Source: an uncultured bacterium
Lineage (GTDB): Bacteria; DUMJ01
DNA: 8,640 nucleotides
NCBI GenBank assembly: GCA_937958695.1
Contig: CALGNK010000054.1
Coordinates: 1 to 8,640, forward strand
Direction of reading: 5' to 3'
Shown: piece by piece, positions 1 through 6,464 of the stretch
Layout of the letters: each line of letters begins with the position of its first letter
Numbering within the stretch: position 1 is the stretch's first letter
Translations under genes and position numbers: made by a program
Notes under the pieces: generated by a model
Seen by the model: the letters and a program-made list of their open reading frames with translations, nothing else
What the model was told of the DNA's origin: nothing
Databases searched by the model: none

Positions 1-8
1 GAGATATT

Positions 9-391
9 ATGAATAATCCGTTTCTTGTGGGTGAGAGGATATATTTTAGACCATTAGATGTAAACGATTTAGAGAGACTTATAAAGTGGATAAATGACCC
101 TGAAATTACCGTATTTCTAACTATGGGAAGATTCCCTGTTAATAGTATTAGAGAGAAAGAATGGCTTGAAAATCTCTATAGAAGCCAGGATGAAGTAGTA
201 ATGGGAATGTAGAGTTAACCGTCTATGATTTCAATAAAAGGGCTATTAGATGTTATGAAAAGGCAGGCTTCATTTTAGAAGGAAGATTAAGACAAAAGAT
301 ATTTAAAGATGGAAATTATCAAGACGTACTTATAATGAGTATTTTAAAAGAAGAATGGGAAAAGAAGAAGGCTATTTGCTTGCAAACTTGA
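9..391 (+). pseudogene. Broken GNAT (RimJ/RimL-type) N-acetyltransferase, internal deletion plus frameshift
   Basis: Two pieces of one GNAT acetyltransferase lie in different frames. The N-terminal piece (9-212, 67 codons) has the typical opening ERIYFRPLDVNDLERLIKWINDPE and ends at TAG 210-212. The C-terminal piece is readable from about 209 to TGA 389-391, one base out of register, and carries the family signature YDFNKRAIRCYEKAGF followed by a terminal strand ending in SILKEEW. Family members run about 170-185 residues; the two pieces total about 127, so some 50-60 central residues are gone. That stretch normally holds the acetyl-CoA-binding R/QxxGxG loop, so even a ribosomal -1 shift would not give an active enzyme. 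The ATG at 9 is chosen because it opens the family's usual N-terminus; any Shine-Dalgarno is cut by the window edge. The last 20 bp overlap the 3' end of tyrA tail to tail. An assembly error is the main alternative to a true pseudogene. Confidence 0.8.
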
Positions 392-1184
392 ATACATCCT
401 CTAGAGCCTTCTCTTCCCAATTATCTATATACGTCTTTACTTCTTCTAACAGTTGAATATATCTCTCCATAGCCTTTGATATGTTACCTTTATTGGTATA
501 TAAGATGTCTCTCCATACAGAAAAACTACTCTGTGCTAACCTTGTCATATCTTTATAACCTCTACCTGAGTAGACTATATCTTCTTTAACTTCGTCCTTA
601 GCTAATACACTAAGACAAGTAGAAAGTATCTGAGGGAGATGACTTATATAGGCCACAAGCTTGTCGTGCTCTTCTGGGGTTATAAAGACAGGCTTAGCTC
701 CAATTATTTCTACCAAACCTTTTACAGTGGATATAGTGTTTTCTGATGTATAGTCTGTAGGGGTTAAGAAGTAGGTTGCATTTACAAAGAGGTCCTTTTT
801 TGCGTAATCTATTCCGGTTTTTTCTGATCCTGCCATAGGATGTCCACCTATAAACCGCCTCAATCCTTCTCTTGGCAAATCTTGTAGCTCTTTTACTATA
901 AACCCTTTTGTACTTGCTACATCTGTTACTATAGTGTTTTTAATGTTTTCTAGCACCAATCTAATAAAGTGTGGCACAACTGAAACTACTGTGCATACAA
1001 ATATTACATCTAACTCAGGAGGAGATTCTAAGGGAGCAATTTCGTCAATTATGTCCATCTTAAGGGCTTTTTCTAGTGGTTCTTTCGACCTATTCATCCC
1101 TACAACCTTATAACCCTTTTCTTTAAAGGAAAGGGCAAGAGACCCCCCTACAATGCCCAATCCTATTATTCCTATAGATTTCAT
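372..1184 (-). CDS. tyrA: Prephenate (or arogenate) dehydrogenase TyrA
   Basis: This 270-residue protein oxidatively decarboxylates prephenate (or arogenate) with NAD(P)+ on the route to tyrosine. The N-terminal Rossmann fold shows GLGIVGGS at residues 8-15. D88-K93 (DVASTK) closes the nucleotide site. GGHPMAGSEKTG at 113-124 holds the expected catalytic His115. The helical C-terminal domain carries HDKLVAYISHLPQ (173-185) and WRD (224-226). The last motif residue is Gln185, where the Aquifex enzyme has an active-site His (SHLPH). There is no chorismate mutase domain and no C-terminal ACT domain, so it is a monofunctional TyrA whose chorismate mutase partner must be encoded elsewhere. Its ATG overlaps the aroF stop as ATGA (1181-1184), implying translational coupling. 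It is the last gene of the aro operon and runs 20 bp into the broken acetyltransferase. Substrate preference cannot be read from the sequence. Confidence 0.95.
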   Translation of the reverse strand: MKSIGIIGLGIVGGSLALSFKEKGYKVVGMNRSKEPLEKALKMDIIDEIAPLESPPELDVIFVCTVVSVVPHFIRLVLENIKNTIVTDVASTKGFIVKELQDLPREGLRRFIGGHPMAGSEKTGIDYAKKDLFVNATYFLTPTDYTSENTISTVKGLVEIIGAKPVFITPEEHDKLVAYISHLPQILSTCLSVLAKDEVKEDIVYSGRGYKDMTRLAQSSFSVWRDILYTNKGNISKAMERYIQLLEEVKTYIDNWEEKALEDVFKFASK

Positions 1185-2203
1185 AGGCTTCTTCCAACTG
1201 CTTCTGCTACTTTTGCTAATTCTCTCATTAGTGTCTGGAACATAGGGATATTTAGAGATTGTGCTCCATCAGAAAGAGCCTTTGCTGGCTCTGGGTGAAC
1301 CTCTATTATCAATCCATCAGCACCTGCTGCTACCGCTGCTTTTGCCATAGGAGGAACTAATTGCCATCTTCCTGTACCGTGACTAGGGTCTACAATTACT
1401 GGTAGATGGCTAAGTTCACGTAGAAGAGGAACAGCGGTAAGGTCTAATGTAAATCTTGTGGCTTGCTCAAAAGTTCTGATACCCCTTTCACAGAGTATAA
1501 CTTGGTGATTTCCTCTGGACATTATATATTCTGCCGCTAAGAGGAACTCTTCTATTGTGGAACTCAACCCCCTCTTTAAAAGAACTGGTAGTCTAGTCTT
1601 CCCCACTTCTGTCAAAAGCGGAAAGTTACTCATATTTCTAGTACCTATTTGAAGTATATCGGCATATTGACTTACAAGTTCTACGTCTCTTGGATCAAGG
1701 ACCTCAGTTACTATAGGCAAGCCGAATTCTTTTCCCGCTTGATAAAGCAGTTTTAATCCTTCTTCTCCTAATCCTTGGAAGCTATATGGAGAGGTCCTAG
1801 GCTTAAAGGCACCACCTCGCAATATCTTGGCATTTGCTGCTTTTATTGCTCTAGCTGTAAGCATAATACTCTCTTCATTTTCTACAGCACAAGGTCCAGC
1901 CATTACCACTACTTCATTCCCCCCTATTATTACCCCCTTTACATTTATCTGTGTTCCTTCTTTTTTCCACTCTCTGCTTGCTAATTTGTAAGGTTTCAGT
2001 ATAGGTATAACCCTTTCTACACTTGGAAGAGACTCCAATTGTTGAGCAAGTAGTAGTTTGTGTTCGTCTTTAGCCCCAATAACTCCTATTATAGTCTTTT
2101 CTACTCCTCTTGAAACATTTACTCCATACCCTAAATTTTTAACCCTCTCACATATTAACTCTATATCTTTTTCTGTAGCATTATCAGAGAGTACTATTAC
2201 CAT
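1181..2203 (-). CDS. aroF: 3-deoxy-7-phosphoheptulonate (DAHP) synthase, Thermotoga/Bacillus-type with N-terminal ferredoxin-like regulatory domain
   Basis: This 340-residue protein catalyses the first committed shikimate step, condensing phosphoenolpyruvate with erythrose 4-phosphate. Residues 1 to about 70 form the ferredoxin-like (ACT-like) domain of the Thermotoga maritima enzyme, which mediates feedback inhibition there, ending in ILKPYKL. The TIM barrel follows: AGPCAVE (102-108), [15 protein letters not shown] (130-144), LLKRG (208-212), DPSHGTGR (272-279) and EVHPEP...SDGAQSL (301-316). Metal ligands are expected at Cys105, His275, Glu301 and Asp312, a constant +3 offset from my recollection of the Thermotoga residues. 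ATG 2203 is the first possible start after an in-frame upstream TAA and has a GAGAGG Shine-Dalgarno 5 nt away. It lies 40 bp after aroB, with a 10-codon ORF in the gap, and overlaps tyrA by 4 bp. Pairing with tyrA suggests tyrosine feedback, which is inference. The gene is also called aroG or aroA in some genomes. Confidence 0.95.
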   Translation of the reverse strand: MVIVLSDNATEKDIELICERVKNLGYGVNVSRGVEKTIIGVIGAKDEHKLLLAQQLESLPSVERVIPILKPYKLASREWKKEGTQINVKGVIIGGNEVVVMAGPCAVENEESIMLTARAIKAANAKILRGGAFKPRTSPYSFQGLGEEGLKLLYQAGKEFGLPIVTEVLDPRDVELVSQYADILQIGTRNMSNFPLLTEVGKTRLPVLLKRGLSSTIEEFLLAAEYIMSRGNHQVILCERGIRTFEQATRFTLDLTAVPLLRELSHLPVIVDPSHGTGRWQLVPPMAKAAVAAGADGLIIEVHPEPAKALSDGAQSLNIPMFQTLMRELAKVAEAVGRSL

Positions 2204-2214
2204 ATTCGCCTCTC

Positions 2215-2247
2215 TTACACATTCGTAAAGTCCCGGAGTATGATCAT
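2215..2247 (-). other. Ten-codon ORF (MIILRDFTNV) between aroB and aroF, possible translational-coupling leader
   Basis: The ATG at 2247-2245 overlaps the aroB stop as ATGA. It is preceded at 8 nt by a near-perfect Shine-Dalgarno AGGAGGT (2262-2256) inside the last aroB codons. The ORF ends at TAA 2217-2215, directly before the GAGAGG ribosome site of aroF, so stop-to-start distance is 11 nt. The peptide has one Phe and no run of Phe, Tyr or Trp codons, so it is not a classical attenuator leader. It could carry ribosomes from aroB to aroF, or be chance: AGGAGGT also encodes the Gly-Gly of AroB. No homology can be judged at this length. Confidence 0.3.
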
Positions 2248-3290
2248 TTTAATATACCTCCTAATATTTCTGGTTTTATATTTTTAAATTCTCTTACATC
2301 CCCTATTTTTAGAGGAATTATAAATGATAAAGAGCTTGTAGTAGCCTTTTTATCCACATAGAAATATGGTATCAAATCTTGAGGATCTACCTTTTTTAGT
2401 TCAGTTGGTAGATTAAATCTCTCTAAGATTGATTTAACTCTATCTTTTAAGGATGGCTCAGTAACTCCTATAGTCTCTCCTAGCTTAATAGCATACATAA
2501 TACCTATTGCTACCGCTTCTCCATGAAGAAATCTTCTGTAGTTAGTGGCTGATTCTATAGCATGGGCAAATGTATGTCCTAAATTTAGGATCTTTCTTAT
2601 AGCCTTATCCTTTTCATCCATCTTTACTATCCTTGCTTTCAGCTTAATAGCCTTTTCTATGGCTGTAATTAATGGATTCTTCCCCCGTTCAAGTATAGAG
2701 AAGAAGCCCTCTCCATCTATAATACCTGCCTTTATAATCTCTGCCCATCCTGAGTTAAGCTCTCTTTGAGGAAGAGATTCTAGAAAGTCTACATCTATTA
2801 ATACTCCCTTAGGTTGATAGAAGGCTCCAACTAGATTTTTACCTTGAGGTAGATTTACCGCTACCTTACCCCCAATACTAGCGTCAACCTGAGCCAATAA
2901 GGTTGTTGGTATCTGGTAGAAGTCTATACCTCTCATATAGGTAGCAGAGATAAAACCTCCTGTATCACAGATAACTCCACCACCTAGATTTATAATACAG
3001 TCACTACGGGTAAATTTATTCTCCACTAGGACCTTATAGCCCCTTTCTACAGATTTTAGTGTCTTATACCTTTCTCCATCTGGTAGTATCAATGTTTCTA
3101 CCTTGATAAATCCGTCTCTAATAGAGTCAATTACTCTCTTACCATAGAGATTCCATACTGTATTATTGGTTACAATTAAAGCCTTTCTAGCCTCATTAGA
3201 CGGAAAGAGACTATTAAATTTCTCTAAAATTCCTTTACCTATATAGATATTATAACTATTCTCTTCAAGCTTTACCTTTACCGTCCTCAT
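2244..3290 (-). CDS. aroB: 3-dehydroquinate synthase AroB
   Basis: AroB (348 residues, the normal length) cyclises DAHP to 3-dehydroquinate using NAD+ and a divalent metal. Visible signatures are LPDGERYK (69-76), the glycine-rich nucleotide loop GGGVICDTGG (103-112), PTTLLAQVDASIGGKVAVN (128-146), GKNLVGAFYQP (150-160), AEIIKAG (183-189), GHTFAHAIE (238-246) and HGEAVAIG (256-263). Metal ligands are expected at Glu184, His239 and His256; Lys142 and His243 sit at conserved active-site positions. The family loop DKK is present (313-315) but is followed by ATTSS rather than the more usual glycine-containing segment. The start is fixed by alignment to the family N-terminus; there is no Shine-Dalgarno upstream, only a promoter-like TATAAT 12 bp away. 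It is the second unit of the aro operon, 87 bp after aroK. Its tail contains the ribosome site of the short ORF that precedes aroF. Confidence 0.96.
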   Translation of the reverse strand: MRTVKVKLEENSYNIYIGKGILEKFNSLFPSNEARKALIVTNNTVWNLYGKRVIDSIRDGFIKVETLILPDGERYKTLKSVERGYKVLVENKFTRSDCIINLGGGVICDTGGFISATYMRGIDFYQIPTTLLAQVDASIGGKVAVNLPQGKNLVGAFYQPKGVLIDVDFLESLPQRELNSGWAEIIKAGIIDGEGFFSILERGKNPLITAIEKAIKLKARIVKMDEKDKAIRKILNLGHTFAHAIESATNYRRFLHGEAVAIGIMYAIKLGETIGVTEPSLKDRVKSILERFNLPTELKKVDPQDLIPYFYVDKKATTSSLSFIIPLKIGDVREFKNIKPEILGGILK

Positions 3291-3302
3291 AAATTGGAGA
3301 CT

Positions 3303-3331
3303 ATTATATTTATTAGAATAGAATATAGCAA
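3303..3331 (-). promoter_or_regulatory. Putative sigma70/A promoter for aroB-aroF-tyrA
   Basis: Read on the - strand, TTGCTA (3331-3326) lies 17 bp before a perfect TATAAT (3308-3303). The expected transcription start is near 3296, only about 6 nt before the aroB ATG at 3290. No Shine-Dalgarno lies between, which fits a leaderless or near-leaderless mRNA. The promoter sits in the only long gap within the aro operon. Chance -10 matches are common in AT-rich DNA, but the correct spacing, perfect -10 and missing ribosome site agree with one another. Confidence 0.55.
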
Positions 3332-3377
3332 ACAGATTCCGAATGATAGATAGATCTTGTGTAAAATAGAGGAGGTT

Positions 3378-3902
3378 TTAAATTTTTAAGCTCCCAATAA
3401 CTATATCTAAGATTTTAGAAACGATCCTTTCTGGGCTTTCTAAGGCATCTATTGTATAGTGGGCAGTTTCTCTATACAGAGATTCTCTCTTTGAAAGCAG
3501 TACACTAATTTTCTCTTCTTTGTCACCTTTTAAGAGAGGTCTAGTATCATCATTACTTGTCCGTCTTAAGACAGTTTCAGTATCTACCTTTAGCCAGAAT
3601 ACTATACCTTTTTCTTTAAGAAGTTTTCTAGTATTTTCTCTAGTTATACACCCACCCCCTGTTGCTATTACAGCGTTAATTTGGTTTAAAGCTTCTAAAA
3701 TAACCTCTTCCTCAACATTTCTAAAATAATCTTCCCCATGTCTTTCGAATATTTCACTTATACTCATCCTTTCTCTTTCTTCTATTAATCTATCTGTATC
3801 TATAAATCTTCTACCTAAAGCTTCAGCTAACTTTGTACCTATAGTTGTCTTTCCAGAAGCCATAAAGCCTATTAGAATAATTGGTTTACAGAGATCTAAC
3901 AT
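3378..3902 (-). CDS. aroK: Shikimate kinase
   Basis: This 174-residue kinase phosphorylates shikimate at O3 with ATP. The Walker A loop is GFMASGKTT (12-20), with Ala15 where Gly is usual. DTD (35-37) supplies Mg2+ and shikimate-binding acids. Arg61 (YFRNVEEE) and the glycines 82-84 (ATGGGC) complete the shikimate site. RPLL (121-124) marks the lid arginine, and R139ESLYRETA is the C-terminal shikimate/adenine motif. Length is typical for a stand-alone AroK or AroL; Thermotoga has a fused AroK-AroB, while here the two are separate neighbours. The start lies inside the aroC tail (17-bp overlap) and has no clear Shine-Dalgarno, so translation probably depends on coupling to aroC. The gap to aroB is 87 bp. 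Confidence 0.94.
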   Translation of the reverse strand: MLDLCKPIILIGFMASGKTTIGTKLAEALGRRFIDTDRLIEERERMSISEIFERHGEDYFRNVEEEVILEALNQINAVIATGGGCITRENTRKLLKEKGIVFWLKVDTETVLRRTSNDDTRPLLKGDKEEKISVLLSKRESLYRETAHYTIDALESPERIVSKILDIVIGSLKI

Positions 3903-5016
3903 ATTCTAAATATTGAGAGAATCTTGATTTTATCTCTTCTATAGTATTTCCACCAAACTCTTCTATAATCTTATCTGCTAAGACCCAAGCAAGCATTGCC
4001 TCTCCAATTACTCCAGCTGATGGAACTATACATACATCGCTTCTTAATACTGCTGCTTCTGTTTCTTCTTTAGAGATTAAATTTATGCTTGGTAGTGGTT
4101 TTTTTAAGGTTGGAATTGGTTTTACAGCTCCTCTTATAATAATAGGTTCTCCATTTGTTATTCCCCCTTCGATTCCTCCTGCAAAGTTTGTCTCTCTATA
4201 GAAGGGCCAAGGAGAATGGTTTTTGTTGTATCTTATAACATCTAAAACTTGAGACCCAAAGTTTTGTGAACTGTAGAATCCACTTCCTATCTCTACCACT
4301 TTAACACTTGGGATACTCATTATAGCTTGTGCTATAAGCCCATCTAGTCTTCTATCCCAGTGGGTGTGAGTTCCGATACCTGGTGGAACGTCAAAGGCTA
4401 TCACTTCAAATACTCCTCCTAGGGTATCCCCTTTTTCTGTTGCCTCATCTATAAGTCTAGTCATATCTTCAGATATATTCTTATCCGGACATCTCACAGG
4501 AGACTCTTCTATTATTTTTTCTATATTAGTATCCTTTACCTCAATATCCTTTTCAAGCGCTATAGGTCCAATAGATCTTGTAAAGCTTATAATTTTTATA
4601 CCTAGCTCTTTTAGAAGCTTTTTAGCTACTGCTCCAGCCATAACCCTACTAGCTGTTTCTCTAGCACTAGCTCTTTCCCATATATCTCTTATATCATTAG
4701 TGTGATATTTTATAGCACCAGGCAAATCCGCATGCCCCGGCCTAGGAACATGTATTGGGGCTTGTTCCTTTTGCCAATCTACATTTGATAGGACTATAGA
4801 TATTGGACTCCCAATAGTCTTACCATCCTTTAATCCAGAGTATATCTCACACCTTTCTGATTCTATAGACATCCTCCTTCCTCTTCCGTAACTCCTTCTT
4901 CTCCTGTCTAGTTCAAGATTTATATCCTCTTCTGATAATGAAACGCCTCTTGGAAATCCTTCTATTATAGTAACAAGACCTCTTCCATGTGATTCTCCAG
5001 CGGTAAGGAATCTCAT
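3886..5016 (-). CDS. aroC: Chorismate synthase
   Basis: AroC removes phosphate from EPSP by anti-1,4-elimination, needing reduced FMN, and delivers chorismate. The protein has 376 residues, within the usual 350-390. Family signatures are GESHGRGL near the N-terminus (7-14, His10), the basic stretch RRRRSYGRGRRM (38-49), RPGHADLPGAIKY (92-104, His95), RASARETASRVMAGAVAKK (115-133), GGIEGGITNGEPI (279-291) and RSDVCIVPSAGVIGEAM (325-341, Asp327). All the expected catalytic and flavin-contacting segments are present. The ATG overlaps the aroE stop as ATGA (5013-5016), and the 3' end overlaps aroK by 17 bp, so aroE-aroC-aroK looks like one translationally coupled block. No flavin reductase domain is attached, so it is the monofunctional type that relies on another source of reduced flavin. 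Confidence 0.97.
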   Translation of the reverse strand: MRFLTAGESHGRGLVTIIEGFPRGVSLSEEDINLELDRRRRSYGRGRRMSIESERCEIYSGLKDGKTIGSPISIVLSNVDWQKEQAPIHVPRPGHADLPGAIKYHTNDIRDIWERASARETASRVMAGAVAKKLLKELGIKIISFTRSIGPIALEKDIEVKDTNIEKIIEESPVRCPDKNISEDMTRLIDEATEKGDTLGGVFEVIAFDVPPGIGTHTHWDRRLDGLIAQAIMSIPSVKVVEIGSGFYSSQNFGSQVLDVIRYNKNHSPWPFYRETNFAGGIEGGITNGEPIIIRGAVKPIPTLKKPLPSINLISKEETEAAVLRSDVCIVPSAGVIGEAMLAWVLADKIIEEFGGNTIEEIKSRFSQYLEYVRSL

Positions 5017-5849
5017 AGATACTCTTTAATCGCTTCCTCCATTATCTCTATAGGTGGTTCTATACCAGTCCATATCTTAAATGATTCCGCCCCTTGGTAT
5101 ACTAGCATCTTTATTCCATTTAATGTCCTTGCTCTTAGGCTTTCAGCCATCTTTAGAAATTTGGTTTTAGGAGGATTATAAACTAGGTCTATCGCAGTTG
5201 TTTCTTTTCCTATAAGTGAAGATGAGATATTTAGTTCTTCTTTAATGCCCTCCATCCCAAGTGGGGTAGCATTTACTATTATATCTATCATCCCTAACGA
5301 TTCTAATTTGCCAAAGGGGATAAAATTTATATCTCTTCTAAATAGATCGTTTAAAGATTTTATCAAATCTTTAGCCCTTTCTTCCGTCCTATTTGTAATA
5401 AAGAGTCTCTCTACATTGAGCTTACATAATGCATAAGCTACCGCCTTACCTGCTCCACCTGCCCCTATAAGTAAAGCGGAAGAACTGGCTACATCTATTC
5501 CCTCTAAACATTTTTCAAATCCATATACATCTGTATTATAACCTATAAGTTTATATCCGTTTATCTTTATCGTGTTTACCGCTTTTAAAAACTTAGCCTC
5601 TTCAGATAGTTCATCTAAATAAGGGATTACGGCTGATTTATGAGGTATAGTAACATTGACTCCAAGGATGTTTGTATATCTAAGTCCTTTTATAAAGTGC
5701 CCTATGCCTTCTGGCTGTATGTCTAGAGCAATGTAAGAACAATCCATACCTAGATATCTAAACGCTCTGTTATGCATCACTGGGGACATACTATGTTTAA
5801 TTGGATGTCCTATCACTATAGCTATTCTAGTCGAACCCTTTATCTCCAT
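5013..5849 (-). CDS. aroE: Shikimate 5-dehydrogenase AroE
   Basis: AroE (278 residues) reduces 3-dehydroshikimate to shikimate, usually with NADPH. The substrate domain shows GHPIKHSMSPVMHN (14-27, with the shikimate-binding serines 20 and 22) and NVTIPHK (65-71, catalytic Lys71). NTD at 105-107 supplies the paired catalytic Asp107. The nucleotide fold has GAGGAG (129-134), then NRT (153-155), the arginine motif associated with NADP specificity. NATPLGM (193-199), DLVYNP (221-226) and MLVYQGAESFKIWTG (248-262) complete the signature. The start is set by the family N-terminus. There is no Shine-Dalgarno; a perfect TATAAT lies only 8 bp upstream, so the mRNA is probably leaderless. It is the first gene of the - strand aro operon, divergent from the ferritin gene, and overlaps aroC by 4 bp. 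No dehydroquinate dehydratase domain is fused. Confidence 0.96.
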   Translation of the reverse strand: MEIKGSTRIAIVIGHPIKHSMSPVMHNRAFRYLGMDCSYIALDIQPEGIGHFIKGLRYTNILGVNVTIPHKSAVIPYLDELSEEAKFLKAVNTIKINGYKLIGYNTDVYGFEKCLEGIDVASSSALLIGAGGAGKAVAYALCKLNVERLFITNRTEERAKDLIKSLNDLFRRDINFIPFGKLESLGMIDIIVNATPLGMEGIKEELNISSSLIGKETTAIDLVYNPPKTKFLKMAESLRARTLNGIKMLVYQGAESFKIWTGIEPPIEIMEEAIKEYL

Positions 5850-5857
5850 AGCAATCT

Positions 5858-5885
5858 ATTATAAACAACTTGAGAGAAATTTCAA
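5858..5885 (-). promoter_or_regulatory. Putative sigma70/A promoter for the aro operon, predicted leaderless
   Basis: Read on the - strand, TTGAAA (5885-5880) and a perfect TATAAT (5863-5858) are separated by 16 bp. The expected start point is near 5851, about 2 nt before the aroE ATG at 5849, leaving no room for a ribosome site. The distance of 8 bp from -10 to ATG is typical of leaderless bacterial genes. A 5-bp inverted repeat CTTGA/TCAAG (5869-5873 and 5882-5886) covers the -35 area and might be an operator, though it is short enough to be chance. Confidence 0.65.
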
Positions 5886-5910
5886 GCGACTTCGGCTATT
5901 CTAAGATCTT

Positions 5911-5939
5911 TTGACTTTAGATAGATAAGATGATAAAAT
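5911..5939 (+). promoter_or_regulatory. Putative sigma70/A promoter for the ferritin-DUF362 unit
   Basis: TTGACT (5911-5916), 17 bp, then TAAAAT (5934-5939), each 5 of 6 to consensus, with an extended -10 TG at 5931-5932. The start is expected near 5946, giving a leader of about 30 nt that contains the strong Shine-Dalgarno TAGGAGGTG (5961-5969). It is divergent from the aroE promoter in the same 126-bp region. No iron-regulator box is clear. Confidence 0.65.
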
Positions 5940-5975
5940 TTACCCATAAACATTATTATATAGGAGGTGTTTTAA

Positions 5976-6407
5976 ATGGCTTATCAAAAAGTAAGTCAAG
6001 AACTTTTAAATCTTCTAAATGATGCCATAGCAAGAGAGATACAAGTTTCTATTCAGTACATGTGGCAGCACGTGCAGTGGGTTGGGGTTAAAGCTTTTGC
6101 TGTTAAGGATGAGCTTAGGAGTATCTCTATAGATGAAATGAAGCATGCAGAGATAATAGCTGAAAGGCTGTTTTATCTTGGTGGTATCCCAACTACTAAA
6201 CCTTCACCTATAAACGTTGGTAGTAATCTCAAAGAGATGCTAGAACAGGATGTAAAGGATGAAGAGAATGCCATAGAGATGTATAAAAAGATAATATCTC
6301 TAGCTGAAAAAGAGGGAGATATAACTACTGCTGAGATCTTTAGAGATATCCTTGAAGACGAAGAAGAACATCACGATACTTTTAGTAGTTTATTAGAAGA
6401 ACTATAG
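5976..6407 (+). CDS. Bacterioferritin-like (ferritin superfamily) diiron protein
   Basis: This 143-residue four-helix protein is predicted to bind a diiron centre, probably for iron oxidation and storage or peroxide defence in the cytoplasm. The ligand pattern of bacterioferritin is complete at a constant +3 offset: Glu21, Glu54 with His57 (DEMKHAE), Glu97 (DEENAIEMY), and Glu130 with His133 (EDEEEHHD). Met55 occupies the haem-ligand position of classical Bfr, but haem binding cannot be concluded. It is shorter than typical Bfr (about 158), mainly at the C-terminus, so it may instead be one of the small Bfr- or Dps-like proteins common in anaerobes. The ATG follows TAGGAGGTG with 6-nt spacing and an extended -10 promoter. 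DUF362 follows after 57 bp containing a strong stem-loop. Whether it forms a 24-mer, a 12-mer or something else is unknown. Confidence 0.85.
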   Translation: MAYQKVSQELLNLLNDAIAREIQVSIQYMWQHVQWVGVKAFAVKDELRSISIDEMKHAEIIAERLFYLGGIPTTKPSPINVGSNLKEMLEQDVKDEENAIEMYKKIISLAEKEGDITTAEIFRDILEDEEEHHDTFSSLLEEL

Positions 6408-6417
6408 TCTAATTTTA

Positions 6418-6446
6418 AGGTCGCAGACATTTATCGTCTGCGACCT
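6418..6446 (+). terminator. Strong GC-rich stem-loop between ferritin and DUF362 genes (possible terminator, attenuator or processing site)
   Basis: A perfect 11-bp stem is formed by AGGTCGCAGAC (6418-6428) and GTCTGCGACCT (6436-6446) with a 7-nt loop ATTTATC. Seven of the eleven pairs are G:C, which stands out in this AT-rich window. The sequence after it (ACTTTAG) has no proper U-tract, so it is not a textbook intrinsic terminator. It ends 5 nt before the DUF362 ribosome site. It may lower read-through into DUF362 or protect the ferritin mRNA 3' end. Confidence 0.5.
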
Positions 6447-6451
6447 ACTTT

Positions 6452-6459
6452 AGAGGTGA
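6452..6459 (+). promoter_or_regulatory. Ribosome binding site deciding the DUF362 start
   Basis: AGAGGTGA (6452-6459) is a good Shine-Dalgarno 5 nt before ATG 6465. An in-frame GTG at 6456 lies inside this site and is therefore rejected as the start. Confidence 0.7.
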
Positions 6460-6464
6460 CTATT

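Noticed and set aside
2350-2358. Perfect DnaA-box consensus TTATCCACA
   Set aside because: It is single, far from the rpmH cluster, and lies in codons for the conserved V-D-K-K of AroB, so coding constraint explains it.
3366-3377. CCTCCTC on the - strand after aroK, resembling an anti-Shine-Dalgarno element
   Set aside because: It is isolated, has no hairpin partner at a nearby ribosome site, and the following aroB start has no Shine-Dalgarno to mask.
6456-6464. GTG 6456 as the DUF362 start
   Set aside because: It lies within the Shine-Dalgarno of ATG 6465 and adds only three residues.
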